Part shown: positions 48,308 through 57,313 of the stretch, piece by piece
Numbering within the stretch: the first letter of the stretch is position 1
Layout of the letters: each line of letters starts with the position of its first letter
Origin: Microbacterium hydrocarbonoxydans
GTDB lineage: Bacteria > Actinomycetota > Actinomycetes > Actinomycetales > Microbacteriaceae
Assembly: GCF_011752045.1 (NCBI RefSeq)
Contig: NZ_JAAKXW010000001.1
Location: forward strand, 1,116,001-1,180,000
Direction: 5' to 3'
Length of the DNA: 64,000 bases
Made by a program: the position numbers and the translations under genes
Notes under the pieces: model-generated
Seen by the model: only the letters and a program-made list of their open reading frames with translations
Told to the model about the DNA's origin: nothing
Database searches by the model: none

Positions 48308-49195
48308 ATGCACTCCTCCCCCGATCTTCCCCTGCTCGGCCGTACCGCTCTCGTCACCGGGGTCTCCCGGCTCCGCGGAATCGGCTTCGCGACCGCCGGC
48401 CGCCTGGCGGCGCTCGGCGCGAACGTCTTCCTGCATCACTACCGCCCGCACGACCTCGACCAGCCGTGGGGAGGCGATGACCTCGACGCCGTGCGCGACG
48501 GCCTCGCCGAGCACCTCGTCCCCGGTGCCCTGACGGGTGACGCCCACGCCGATCTGCGCGACCATTCGACGATCGAGCCGCTGCTGGATGCGGCATCCGC
48601 CCTCACCGGGACGCTCGACATCCTCGTCTGCAATCAGGCGATGAGCGGCCACGACGGCAGCATCTTCGACATGTCCGCCGACCGGCTCGACGCCCACTGG
48701 CAGGCCAACGCACGGGCCTCGCTGCTGCTCACGGCGGGCTTCGCCCGCCGCCGGCGCGACCAGCTCGGTGCCGCCGAGGCCTCCCCGCGGCGGCCGGGCG
48801 ATCGAGGGGACGGGTTCGGCCCGTTCGAGCGCCCGACAGGACACGTGATCTGGATGACGTCCGGTCAGGGACATGGCCCGATGCGGGGCGAGGCGGCCTA
48901 CGCCACCAGCAAGGCCGCTCTCGCCGGCATCACGCGCACGGTCGCCGCGGAGCTGCTCGAGGTCGGACTGGTGCTGAACACCGTCAACCCAGGACCTGTG
49001 AACACCGGATACCTCGACGCCGGCGCCACCGATCGCGACCTCACGGAGTTCGACGAGTGGCTGCCGACGACGCCGTTCGGAAGGGTCGGACGCCCGGACG
49101 ACCCGGCCCGGCTGATCGCCTGGCTGTGCACGGATGCCGGCTCCTGGGTCGTCGGACAGGTGCTCACCAGCGACGGCGGATTCTCGCTCGGCTGA
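48308..49195 (+). CDS. Short-chain dehydrogenase/reductase
   Basis: A 295-aa Rossmann-fold oxidoreductase. LVTGVSRLRGIGFATAGRLA is the cofactor loop, in an atypical form (TGxSRxxGIG) with an inserted Arg-Leu; LDILVCNQAMSG is the NNAG-like strand, and YATSKAALAGITRTVAAEL contains the Tyr-x-x-x-Lys pair, with VNPGPVNTGY after it. A loop of about 30 residues around DQLGAAEASPRRPGDRGDG is an insertion. The substrate is unknown. ATG 48308 has GAAGGA seven nt upstream and a structured leader. Confidence 0.87.
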   Translation: MHSSPDLPLLGRTALVTGVSRLRGIGFATAGRLAALGANVFLHHYRPHDLDQPWGGDDLDAVRDGLAEHLVPGALTGDAHADLRDHSTIEPLLDAASALTGTLDILVCNQAMSGHDGSIFDMSADRLDAHWQANARASLLLTAGFARRRRDQLGAAEASPRRPGDRGDGFGPFERPTGHVIWMTSGQGHGPMRGEAAYATSKAALAGITRTVAAELLEVGLVLNTVNPGPVNTGYLDAGATDRDLTEFDEWLPTTPFGRVGRPDDPARLIAWLCTDAGSWVVGQVLTSDGGFSLG

Positions 49196-49249
49196 GGCCC
49201 GCGTTTCCGTGCGGCAACTCCGCGGAGCTCCTCTCAGGCCGTACGAGAA

Positions 49250-49317
49250 GCCGGACTCCCGGCGCTGGGGATGCCGCCCGCTGGGGATCGAGACGGCGTG
49301 TCGCCGCGGAGTCCGGC
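49250..49317. terminator. Possible terminator hairpin after the SDR gene
   Basis: GCCGGACTCC (49250-49259) pairs perfectly with GGAGTCCGGC (49308-49317). The 48-nt interior holds two copies of GCTGGGGAT. The large interior makes the terminator role uncertain. Confidence 0.35.
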
Positions 49318-49366
49318 CTCTCGGCCGGGTGCGGAGCGCTGCTTCTCCTCCCTGCCGCCGACGGAG

Positions 49367-49528
49367 TCACTCCCTCGTCGTGCTTCCTCGGCGCAGCATG
49401 CCGAAGACCACCGTGCCGACGAACAGCACGGCACCCAGGATCGCCAGCCACAGCATGCCCTTCACGAGGAACCCGAGGACGGAGAGCCCTGCCCAGACGA
49501 TCAGGAGGATGATCAGCAGCGTCCACAT
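49367..49528 (-). CDS. 53-aa hydrophobic membrane peptide
   Basis: A short open frame encoding 53 residues: two hydrophobic helices (about residues 3-21, LLIILLIVWAGLSVLGFLV, and 25-44, MLWLAILGAVLFVGTVVFG) and a short polar tail, MLRRGSTTRE. Similar small two-helix proteins are widespread in Actinobacteria with no known function; this is from memory. The composition and third-position GC bias on the minus strand support coding. ATG 49528 has only a G-rich stretch (GGGGG) just upstream. Confidence 0.68.
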   Translation of the reverse strand: MWTLLIILLIVWAGLSVLGFLVKGMLWLAILGAVLFVGTVVFGMLRRGSTTRE

Positions 49529-49591
49529 GCCCCCAGCGTCAGCCCGATGCGCGAGCGGAGGACACCCCGTTGACGATCGAGCTCGTGTGGG

Positions 49592-49963
49592 CTACGTGGA
49601 GACGGCCGTCTGCTGGTGGAGCGCGAGCCGCACGCGGCCTCCGACCACGGTGTACACGCTCGTCATGAGCGCCTCGAAGGGCGCCTGACCGTCACGGAAG
49701 GCGCGAGCGCGGTAGACGAGCGCCGACGACCTGTCGTCGACGGGGATGCGCCCGGCCTCGGCGATCTCGTACGACGTCCATCGCGGCACGCCGTCCAGCG
49801 ATGCGGCGATCTCCTCGCGGCCGAGCACCGAACCGTCGACCAGCACCATCACGGCATCCGGAGACATCAGATCGCGGTAGAAAACTCCGCCACGGCTCTC
49901 GCAGAGCGCGTCCCACCCGCGCCGCTCCAGTTCGATGAGTTCTTCGCGTTCGAGTTCCGACAT
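49592..49963 (-). CDS. SnoaL-like / NTF2-family protein
   Basis: A 123-aa protein with a cone-shaped NTF2-like fold: LIELERRGWDALCESRGGVFYRDLMSPDAVMVL, then VLGREEIAASL and VYTVVGGRVRLALHQQT. Members of the DUF4440/SnoaL group bind small molecules or act as isomerases; no catalytic residues can be assigned. ATG 49963 is 6 nt after TAAGGT (49970-49975), so it is probably leaderless. It is 49 bp after mfd on the same strand. Confidence 0.85.
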   Translation of the reverse strand: MSELEREELIELERRGWDALCESRGGVFYRDLMSPDAVMVLVDGSVLGREEIAASLDGVPRWTSYEIAEAGRIPVDDRSSALVYRARAFRDGQAPFEALMTSVYTVVGGRVRLALHQQTAVST

Positions 49964-50012
49964 ACCCCGACCTTAGGGACGCGCGCGCCCGATGCGGAGG
50001 GGGTTGACGAGG

Positions 50013-53000
50013 TCACTCCGCCTTGATCGGCTCGGGGAAGATCGCCGTGAACAGCTGTCCGACCCATTCGAGCAGCTGCCCGTCCGGAAGGGGTTCGACG
50101 CCCACGCCGACGGCCGCGGGCACGGTCGGCATCGGCACCACGAGAGCCTCTCCCCCGGCGACGAGCTTCGCCTTCGGGTAGAGCCGCTGCAGCCGGACCT
50201 TGATGGAGTCCTCCAGGCGCGCCGGCGCGATCCGCAGGTTGGAGCCCATCGCCACGACATCCGTCAGCCCCGCCCGCGCGGCGCGGCGGCGCAGGCGGGC
50301 GATGGCGACGAGCCCCGCGACCTCCTCCGGCGGCGTGCCGTAGCGGTCGGCGAGCTCCTCGATCACGAGGTCGATCGCGTCGTCCTTCGCCGTCGCGGCG
50401 GAGGCGGCGGACAGCTTCTGGTACGCCTCCAGCCGCAGCCGCTCGCTGTCGATGTAGTCCTCGGGGATCCGCGCGTCCAGGGGCAGCTCGAGCCGCAGCT
50501 CCTGGCCGGTCTCGACGTCCTCGCCGCGGAACGTCGCGACGGCCTCGCCGATCATCCGCAGGTAGAGGTCGAAGCCCACGCCGGCGATGTGGCCGGCCTG
50601 CTCAGCGCCGAGGAGGTTGCCCGCGCCGCGCAGCTCGAGGTCCTTCAGAGCCACCTGCATGCCGGAGCCGAGGTCGTTGTTCACCGCGATGGTCTGCAGC
50701 CGGTCGGCGGCGGTCTCGCTGAGCGGCTTCGTGTCGTCGTAGAGGAAGTACGCGTACGCGCGCTCGCGGCCGCGCCCGACCCGCCCGCGGAGCTGGTGCA
50801 GCTGGCTGAGCCCGTACTTGTCGGCGCGGTCGATGATGATCGTGTTCGCGTTCGAGATGTCGAGTCCGGTCTCGATGATCGTCGTGGAGACGAGCACGTC
50901 GAACTTGCGCTCCCAGAAGTCGTCGACGACCTGCTCGAGCTGGTGCTCCCCCATCTGCCCGTGGGCGACGGCGATCCGCGCCTCCGGGACCAGCTCCGCG
51001 AGCTCGGCGGCGACCCGCTGGATCGACTGCACCCGGTTGTGCACGAAGAACACCTGGCCCTCGCGGAGGATCTCGCGGCGGATCGCGGCCGCGATCTGCT
51101 TGTCGCTGCGCGGTCCGACGAAGGAGAGGATCGGATGCCGGTCCTCCGGCGGGGTCGCCAGGGTCGACATCTCCCGGATGCCGGTGACGGCCATCTCCAG
51201 CGTGCGCGGGATCGGCGTGGCGCTCATGGCGAGGATGTCGACGTTCGTCTTCATCTTCTTCAGCGCGTCCTTGTGCTCGACGCCGAAGCGCTGCTCCTCG
51301 TCGATGATCATCAGGCCGAGATCCTTGAACATCACCTGGTCGGTGAGGATGCGGTGCGTGCCGATGACCATGTCGACGGAGCCCTCGAGCAGCCCCTGCA
51401 GCGTGAGGCGCGCCTCCTTGTCGGTCTGGAAGCGCGACAGCGGACGGACCTTCACCGGGAAGCCGGCGAACCGCTCGGTGAACGTCTCCAGGTGCTGTTT
51501 CACGAGCAGCGTGGTCGGCACGAGCATCGCGACCTGCTTGCCGTCCTGGATCGCCTTGAAGGCGGCGCGCACGGCCACCTCGGTCTTGCCGAAGCCGACG
51601 TCGCCGGAGAGCAGGCGGTCCATCGGGATGGGCCGCTCCATGTCGGCCTTGATCTCGTCGATGGTCTGCAGCTGGTCGTGGGTCTCCGCGAACGGGAACG
51701 CCTCCTCCAGCTCGCGCTGCCATGGCGTGTCCGGGCCGAAGGCGTGCCCCTTGGCGCTCATCCGCGCCGAGTACAGTTTCACGAGCTCGACGGCGATGTC
51801 GCGCACCGCCTTGCGCGCCTTGCCCTTCGCGGCCGCCCAGTCGCTGCCGCCCATCTTCGACAGCGTCGGCGCCTCGCCGCCGACGTACTTCGAGAGCAGG
51901 TCGAGCTGATCGGTGGGCACGAAGAGCTTGTCGCCGGGGTAGCCGCGCTTGGAGGGCGCGTACTCCAGGACGAGGTAGTCGCGCACGGACTTCGTGGCGT
52001 TGCGCCCGCCGGTGGACACCTCGCGCTGCGTCATCTCCACGAACCGGCCGATGCCGTGGGTGGCGTGCACGACGAAGTCGCCCTGCTTGAGCTGCAGCGG
52101 ATCGACGACGTTCTTGCGCCGCGAGGCGAGCTTCTTGACCACGCGCTGGTCGCCGCCGATGGTTCGGCCGTAGAACTCGTTGTCGGTGAGGACGGCGAGC
52201 TTCGCCTCCGGCACCTGGAAGCCGGCTTCGACCGAGCCGGTGACGAGGGTCGCGACCCCGGGAGCCGGAGCATCCGTCAGCGACTCCACGATGCGGGCCG
52301 CGACGCCGCGATCGGAGAGCACATCCCGCGCCCGGTCGACGAGTCCGGCGCCCGCGGCGATCACGACGACCCGCCAGCCGTCGGCGACCTTGGCGCCGAC
52401 GAACGCGATCGCGCCGTCGACGTTGCCGTGGAAGGACGGGATGACGGTCGCGGCCTCGATCCTCTCGGCATCCGTCTCGCCGATGGAGAACGGGCTCAGC
52501 CGCCACCAGACGCCGCCGCGGTCGTGCACGACCTCGCGGAGCTGCGCAATGGTGAGGAAGTCGCCGGCCCCGAGATCGATCGGCGCCGAGGCCCCGGACG
52601 TCGCCGCGCTCCACGCCGCGTCCAGGAACTCGCGGTTGGTGTCGCCGAGGGTGATGGCGCGGGCGGTGGAGCGCTCCGGGTCGACGACCGCGACGGCGCT
52701 CCCTGCCGGAAGATACTCGGCGAGCGACTTCAGCGGGCCGGCGACCGCGGGCAGCAGCGACTCCATGCCCTCGACCGGGATGCCCTCGGCCATCTTCTCC
52801 AGCATCCCGGCGATGGCCGGGAATCCGGCGATCAGCGCTCTCGCCCTGTCGCGGACGTCGGGGGTGAGCAGGAGCTCGCGGCTCGGAGGGAGGTCGACTC
52901 CGCCGACGTCGCCCGGCAGCGATCGCTGATCGGCGACCGAGAAGGCGCGGATCTGATCGATCTCATCGCCGAAGAACTCGACGCGGTAGGGGTGCTCTGA

Positions 53001-53579
53001 GATCGGCGGGAAGACGTCGAGGATGCCGCCGCGCACGGCGAACTCGCCGCGACGGGAGACCATGTCGACGCGTGAGTAGGCGCGCTCGACGAGCTGCTCG
53101 GCGACGGCGTCGAGCTCGTGCCCGCGGCTGCCGACCGCGAGCTCCAGCGGGGCGATCTCGCCCAGGTTGCCGGCGATCGGCTGCAGGGCGGCGCGGACGG
53201 AGGCGACCACGACGAGCGGGTGGTCGCCTGGCCATTCGGCGATGCGGCGCAGGGTCTGCAGCCGGAGGCCGACGGTGTCGGGGCTGGGGCTCAGCCGCTC
53301 GTGCGGGAGCGTCTCCCAGGCGGGGAAGGTGAGCACCTCCGCGTCGGGCATGTAGGCGCCGAGGGCCAGCGCGAGGGACTCGGCGCGGCGCCCGGTCGGG
53401 ACGACGGCGAGCGCGGCAGCCGGATGGCCCGCTGCGGCCCGTCGTTCCAGCAGACCGGCGAGTGCGGGGGCGTCGAGCCCGTCGACCAGTCCGAGGTCGG
53501 CGTCGGTATGCGCCCAGCTGAGGGCGTCACGGTACAGAGACGCCTCTTCCAAGGCGCGCAGAATCCCCGGAACAGTCAC
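50013..53579 (-). CDS. mfd: Transcription-repair coupling factor
   Basis: An 1188-aa translocase that removes stalled RNA polymerase and recruits UvrA. The N-terminal UvrB-homology modules (about residues 1-340, PAWETLPHERLSPSPDTVGLRL and RRGEFAVRGGILDVFPP), the CarD-like RNA-polymerase-interaction domain (about 490-560, DFVVHATHGIGRFVE) and RecG-like helicase motifs (GDVGFGKTEVAVRAAF, LMIIDEEQRFGV, AMSATPIPRTLEM, RVGRGRERAYAYF) plus the C-terminal autoinhibitory TRCF domain are present. GTG 53579 is 6 nt after TAGGCT (53586-53591): probably leaderless. Confidence 0.97.
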   Translation of the reverse strand: MTVPGILRALEEASLYRDALSWAHTDADLGLVDGLDAPALAGLLERRAAAGHPAAALAVVPTGRRAESLALALGAYMPDAEVLTFPAWETLPHERLSPSPDTVGLRLQTLRRIAEWPGDHPLVVVASVRAALQPIAGNLGEIAPLELAVGSRGHELDAVAEQLVERAYSRVDMVSRRGEFAVRGGILDVFPPISEHPYRVEFFGDEIDQIRAFSVADQRSLPGDVGGVDLPPSRELLLTPDVRDRARALIAGFPAIAGMLEKMAEGIPVEGMESLLPAVAGPLKSLAEYLPAGSAVAVVDPERSTARAITLGDTNREFLDAAWSAATSGASAPIDLGAGDFLTIAQLREVVHDRGGVWWRLSPFSIGETDAERIEAATVIPSFHGNVDGAIAFVGAKVADGWRVVVIAAGAGLVDRARDVLSDRGVAARIVESLTDAPAPGVATLVTGSVEAGFQVPEAKLAVLTDNEFYGRTIGGDQRVVKKLASRRKNVVDPLQLKQGDFVVHATHGIGRFVEMTQREVSTGGRNATKSVRDYLVLEYAPSKRGYPGDKLFVPTDQLDLLSKYVGGEAPTLSKMGGSDWAAAKGKARKAVRDIAVELVKLYSARMSAKGHAFGPDTPWQRELEEAFPFAETHDQLQTIDEIKADMERPIPMDRLLSGDVGFGKTEVAVRAAFKAIQDGKQVAMLVPTTLLVKQHLETFTERFAGFPVKVRPLSRFQTDKEARLTLQGLLEGSVDMVIGTHRILTDQVMFKDLGLMIIDEEQRFGVEHKDALKKMKTNVDILAMSATPIPRTLEMAVTGIREMSTLATPPEDRHPILSFVGPRSDKQIAAAIRREILREGQVFFVHNRVQSIQRVAAELAELVPEARIAVAHGQMGEHQLEQVVDDFWERKFDVLVSTTIIETGLDISNANTIIIDRADKYGLSQLHQLRGRVGRGRERAYAYFLYDDTKPLSETAADRLQTIAVNNDLGSGMQVALKDLELRGAGNLLGAEQAGHIAGVGFDLYLRMIGEAVATFRGEDVETGQELRLELPLDARIPEDYIDSERLRLEAYQKLSAASAATAKDDAIDLVIEELADRYGTPPEEVAGLVAIARLRRRAARAGLTDVVAMGSNLRIAPARLEDSIKVRLQRLYPKAKLVAGGEALVVPMPTVPAAVGVGVEPLPDGQLLEWVGQLFTAIFPEPIKAE

Positions 53580-53648
53580 CGGACAAGCCTAGTCGCGGCA
53601 TCCGACACCGGGACGGCCGCCGTCATTCGTCGCCGAACGGTCACGCGT

Positions 53649-53716
53649 GAACAGGCGAACGCGCGAGAACAGGCGAACGGTCGGGAGATCGGCCTGTTCC
53701 GGCGTGATCGCCTGTT
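53649..53716. repeat. Nested direct and inverted repeats between mfd and the GNAT gene
   Basis: GAACAGGCGAACG occurs twice in direct orientation (53649-53661 and 53667-53679). Both are matched downstream by complements: GAACAGGC (53667-53674) with GCCTGTTC (53692-53699), and AACAGGCGA (53650-53658) with TCGCCTGTT (53708-53716). The result is a hairpin within a hairpin. Confidence 0.65.
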
Positions 53717-53767
53717 GCCACGCAGTGCGCGACGGCCTCGACGGGGCGGCGCGCATAGGATGCCGGG

Positions 53768-54334
53768 ATGGAACCGGTCACCCTCACCACCGAACGACTC
53801 GTCCTGCGGGCGCCCGCCGAGACGGATGCCGAGGCGATCGAGCGGGCCTGCCAGGACCCGGAGATCCCCCGCTGGACGACGGTCCCGAGCCCGTACACGC
53901 GCGAGCACGCCGAGGGCTACATCCGCCTGATCGGCGAGTGGTGGGCGGACGGCAGTCAGGCGATCTGGTGCGCGTACCGTGACGAGGAGCTGGTGGCCTC
54001 CATCGGCCTCCACCACATCGTCACGCATCCCTCCGGGGGCCACGCCGAGCTCGGCTACTGGGTCGCAGAGCCGGCGCGCGGCAACGGCTACATCACCGAG
54101 GCGGCCGCGGCCGTGGTCGACTGGGGCTTCCGCGAGCTCGGGCTTGCACGCATCCGCTGGCAGGCTGTGGTCGGCAACGTGCCGTCGGCCCGCACCGCCC
54201 GCGCCCTGGGATTCCGCTACGAGGGCCTGCAACGCCAGGCGCTGACGAGCGAGCGCGGCCGTGACGACGGCTGGATGGCAGGCCTCCTCTCGACCGATGA
54301 CCGGTCCCCGGTCGATTGGCCGGTGCTGTCCTGA
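53768..54334 (+). CDS. GNAT family N-acetyltransferase, RimJ/RimL type
   Basis: A 188-aa acetyl-CoA-dependent acetyltransferase. LTTERLVLRAPAETDAEAI is the N-terminal RimJ/RimL-like strand, ELGYWVAEPARGNGYITEA carries the acetyl-CoA-binding R/Q-x-x-G-x-G/A-like loop, and IRWQAVVGNVPSARTARALGFRYEG the C-terminal Asn-Ser helix. The acceptor (ribosomal protein N-terminus or small molecule) is unknown. ATG 53768 is 6 nt after TAGGAT (53756-53761): probably leaderless. Confidence 0.9.
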   Translation: MEPVTLTTERLVLRAPAETDAEAIERACQDPEIPRWTTVPSPYTREHAEGYIRLIGEWWADGSQAIWCAYRDEELVASIGLHHIVTHPSGGHAELGYWVAEPARGNGYITEAAAAVVDWGFRELGLARIRWQAVVGNVPSARTARALGFRYEGLQRQALTSERGRDDGWMAGLLSTDDRSPVDWPVLS

Positions 54335-54505
54335 CCGGTGCTCGTTCCTCGTGGCGCCTTTCGGAGAACGGAGATGACACAGCTCCCGCATGGCGTGTCG
54401 CCCGCCGACACACCGTGTCCGCGGCGGTTCGTCTGGTGTTTCCGAGACGAGGGCGTGGGTTAATCGTCGGATGACAGCGTCGGACGCCGGTGTCAGGATG
54501 GGCAT

Positions 54506-55369
54506 ATGCCGGAGATGCCGGAGGTCCAGGGGCTGAGCACCTTCCTCGCCGAGCGCGCCGTCGGGCGCACGATCACGCGTGCCACCGTGGCCGCGATCTC
54601 GGCGCTGAAGACGTACGATCCACCCATCCATGCCCTCCAGGGCGCCGAGATCACCGGGGCCGCCCGGCTCGGCAAGTTCGTCGTGCTGTCCTGCGGCGCG
54701 GAGCTGCACCTCGTCTTCCACCTGGCCAAGGCGGGCTGGCTGCGCTGGTTCAACGCGCTCCCGACCACCCTCATCAAGCCGGGGAAGTCGCCGATCGCCC
54801 TGCGCATCGCCCTCGACGACGGCAGCGGCTTCGACCTCACCGAGGCGGGCACGAAGAAATCCCTCGCCGTCTACGTCGTCCGCGATCCGCAGGAGGTGCC
54901 GGGCATCGCGCGCCTCGGGCCAGACCCGCTGGAGCCGGGGTTCACCCGCGACGTCTTCGCCGGCCTGCTCGAGGGCCGGCGCATGCAGATCAAGGGGCTG
55001 CTGCGGGACCAGGGCGTGATCGCCGGCATCGGCAACGCCTACTCCGACGAGATCCTGCACGCCGCGAAGATGTCTCCCTACACCATCGCCGGCGCGCTCG
55101 GTGCCGACGACATCGACCGCCTGTACCAAGCGATGCGGACGACCCTGACGGATGCCGTGGCCGCGGCATCCGGCAAGCCCCCGGCGGATCTGAAGGATGC
55201 CAAGCGCGCCGGCTTCCAGGTGCATGCCCGACGCGGCGAAGCCTGCCCCGTCTGCGGCGACACCGTGCGCAGCGTCTTCTTCGCCGACCGCTCCCTGGAG
55301 TACTGCCCGACCTGCCAGACCGGCGGCAAGCCGCTCGCCGATCGCCGGCTGTCCCGGCTGCTGAAATGA
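54506..55369 (+). CDS. Fpg/Nei family DNA glycosylase-lyase
   Basis: A 287-aa base-excision repair enzyme removing oxidised bases. P2-E3 at the N-terminus (MPEMPEVQ) are the catalytic nucleophile and acid; a Lys in ARLGKFVVLS is the conserved beta-sandwich Lys; GVIAGIGNAYSDEILHAAKMSP is the H2TH motif, and a C4 zinc finger (CPVCGD and CPTCQTGGK) closes the protein. The pattern resembles actinobacterial Nei2/Fpg2 rather than canonical MutM. A CAGGAT 6 nt before ATG 54506 resembles the leaderless -10 but lacks the first T. Confidence 0.9.
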   Translation: MPEMPEVQGLSTFLAERAVGRTITRATVAAISALKTYDPPIHALQGAEITGAARLGKFVVLSCGAELHLVFHLAKAGWLRWFNALPTTLIKPGKSPIALRIALDDGSGFDLTEAGTKKSLAVYVVRDPQEVPGIARLGPDPLEPGFTRDVFAGLLEGRRMQIKGLLRDQGVIAGIGNAYSDEILHAAKMSPYTIAGALGADDIDRLYQAMRTTLTDAVAAASGKPPADLKDAKRAGFQVHARRGEACPVCGDTVRSVFFADRSLEYCPTCQTGGKPLADRRLSRLLK

Positions 55370-55431
55370 TCGCGACTGCGTTCGCACAGGATCTCGGCGA
55401 AGCGCCCATGCGTTCGTTGTCAGGAGGAGCC

Positions 55432-55974
55432 ATGCGGAGACCCCGCGGGTTGGCGGGCGCGGCACTTGCCGCCGCGCTCCTGTCCGGGTGCAGCAGTCAC
55501 ACGGCCGATGTCGCCGTCGAGACACCCGCGCACATCGAGCCGTCCGCCGGCGCCGCACCCGTGGACGGATCGTCTGTCGATGGAGCCGATCCCACAATGC
55601 TCTGCGTGCCCGGTCAGGAGCTCGTGGACGCGTATCCGCCCGAGTGGACGGAGAACAAGATCCCGCCCCTTCCCTTCGAGGTCACGGAGCTGTGCCACGC
55701 AGACGGCGGACAGCAGGTGTATGGCTTCGCCATGGAGGATGAAGCCGGATACGACCAGTTCGCCGCAGTCGCAGAGAGATGGATGGACGCCCTCGTCTCC
55801 GCAGGGTTCGTCGTGAACTCCGTCCAGGGCGGATTCGGTGACTATGAATCCGACTCGGAGCCCATATCGAAGCACTTCATGATTCGCTTCGTCGGGAGCG
55901 ACCCGAACGTCGTGGCTCAGGTTCGCGGTGTATATGACGAGCAGATCACCTTGTCGATTCACATCGACCCATAG
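55432..55974 (+). CDS. Putative lipoprotein, function unknown
   Basis: A 180-aa exported protein. The signal peptide ends in a lipobox, LLSGC, with C20 as lipidation site. The mature part is acidic and has two further Cys (LCVPGQELVD and ELCHADGG), likely disulfide-bonded. No family was recognised. ATG 55432 follows an AGGAGG site at 55422-55427; another in-frame ATG at 55408 would lengthen the signal. The 3' third is somewhat less GC-rich than neighbours. It directly precedes the FMN riboswitch but is not part of that transcript. Confidence 0.72.
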   Translation: MRRPRGLAGAALAAALLSGCSSHTADVAVETPAHIEPSAGAAPVDGSSVDGADPTMLCVPGQELVDAYPPEWTENKIPPLPFEVTELCHADGGQQVYGFAMEDEAGYDQFAAVAERWMDALVSAGFVVNSVQGGFGDYESDSEPISKHFMIRFVGSDPNVVAQVRGVYDEQITLSIHIDP

Positions 55975-56066
55975 CGATTGAGCGGGGCCGTCCGGCGTAT
56001 GAACGTTCCGCTGCATGTCGTGGAATGAATCCACGTCGGAGCTGTTGAGTACACTCAGAGCATCAA

Positions 56067-56207
56067 CGTGCTCCGGGGTCGGTGTGAATCCGAACCGGCG
56101 GTGACAGTCCGCGAGCGTCTCGGTTCTCCGAGATGCCGATCCGGTGGAAATCCGGAACCGACGGTGATGCGGGAGTGATCTCGCTAGTCCGGAAGGGAGG
56201 CAGCACG
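56067..56207 (+). promoter_or_regulatory. FMN riboswitch (RFN element)
   Basis: Closing stem CGTGCT/AGCACG bounds the conserved RFN core: CTCCGGGGTCGGTG, GAATCCGAACCGGCGGTGAC, AGTCCGCGA, GGTGGAAATCCGGAACCGAC and AGTCCGGAAGGGAGGCAGCAC, in the normal order. It lies 75 bp before ribD, so FMN should repress the rib operon. Confidence 0.95.
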
Positions 56208-56281
56208 GTGCGCCGCCGCGCGCGCGTTCTGCCCACCCCTCGCATCGAGCGGGACCCCGGAGCCTCAGAGGAGGACGACGG

Positions 56282-57313
56282 ATGGCAGTGAACGAGACGG
56301 AGCGCCGGGCGATGGCCCGCGCGCTCGAACTCGCGGCCCACGGCCCCCGCGGCGTGAACCCGCAGGTGGGTGCCGTCATCCTCTCCCCCGACGGCGAGAT
56401 CCTCGCCGAGGGATGGCATCATGGCGCCGGCACGCCGCACGCCGAGGTCGACGCGCTCTCGAAACTCGCCCCGGGCGCGGCGCGCGGTGCGACCGCCGTC
56501 GTCACCCTCGAGCCGTGCAACCACACCGGCCGCACCGGACCCTGCGCCGTCGCGCTCATCGAAGCGGGCGTCGCCCGTGTCGTCTACGCGCTGGACGATC
56601 CCGGCGCCGTGTCCGGCGGCGGCGCGGAGCGCCTGCGCGACGCGGGCGTGAGCGTCGACTCCGGCGAGCAGGCGGATGCCGCGCACGCCCTCATCGACGG
56701 CTGGCTCACCGCCCAGCGGCTGGGCCGGCCGCACATCACCGTGAAGTGGGCGCAGAGCCTCGACGGCCGCGCAGCCGCCGAGGACGGCACCAGCCAGTGG
56801 ATCACCGGCCCCGTCGCCCGCTCCGACGTGCACCGCCGCCGCGCCGAGGCGGACGCGATCGTCGTCGGCACCGGCACCGTCCTCGCCGACGACCCCGCGC
56901 TGACGGCGCGCGACGGCGACGGCCTGTACCCGCACCAGCCGGTCCCCGTCGTCATCGGCTCCCGGCCGGTCCCCGAGGACGCGGCCGTGCACCGGCATCC
57001 GCACGCCCCGCTCTTCTACGACACTCGCGACCTGCACGCCGTCGTCGCCGCGCTGCACGCCCGCGGCATCCAGCGCGTGTTCGTCGAGGGCGGCCCGACT
57101 CTCGCCAGCGCGTTCCTCGCCTCCGGCCTCGCCGACCGCGTCCTCGCCTACATCGCGCCCGTGCTGCTCGGCGGCTCGAAGCTGGCGCTCACCGACATCG
57201 GAGTGCCGTCCATCGACGCCGCCCGCCGTCTCGTCGTCGACGAGTGGCTGCCGCTCGGAGCGGACCTGCTCGCGATCGCGCACCCCGCGACCCCTCTGGA
57301 AGAAGGAGCCTGA
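56282..57313 (+). CDS. ribD: Bifunctional riboflavin deaminase/reductase RibD
   Basis: A 343-aa enzyme for the second and third pathway steps. The N-terminal zinc deaminase has H53-A54-E55 and C79/C88 in EPCNHTGRTGPC; the C-terminal NADPH reductase domain starts around residue 150 (RPHITVKWAQSLDGRAA) and holds VFVEGGPTLASAF. ATG 56282 has GAGGAGGA seven nt upstream. First gene of the FMN-controlled operon; its stop overlaps ribE by 1 nt. Confidence 0.95.
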   Translation: MAVNETERRAMARALELAAHGPRGVNPQVGAVILSPDGEILAEGWHHGAGTPHAEVDALSKLAPGAARGATAVVTLEPCNHTGRTGPCAVALIEAGVARVVYALDDPGAVSGGGAERLRDAGVSVDSGEQADAAHALIDGWLTAQRLGRPHITVKWAQSLDGRAAAEDGTSQWITGPVARSDVHRRRAEADAIVVGTGTVLADDPALTARDGDGLYPHQPVPVVIGSRPVPEDAAVHRHPHAPLFYDTRDLHAVVAALHARGIQRVFVEGGPTLASAFLASGLADRVLAYIAPVLLGGSKLALTDIGVPSIDAARRLVVDEWLPLGADLLAIAHPATPLEEGA

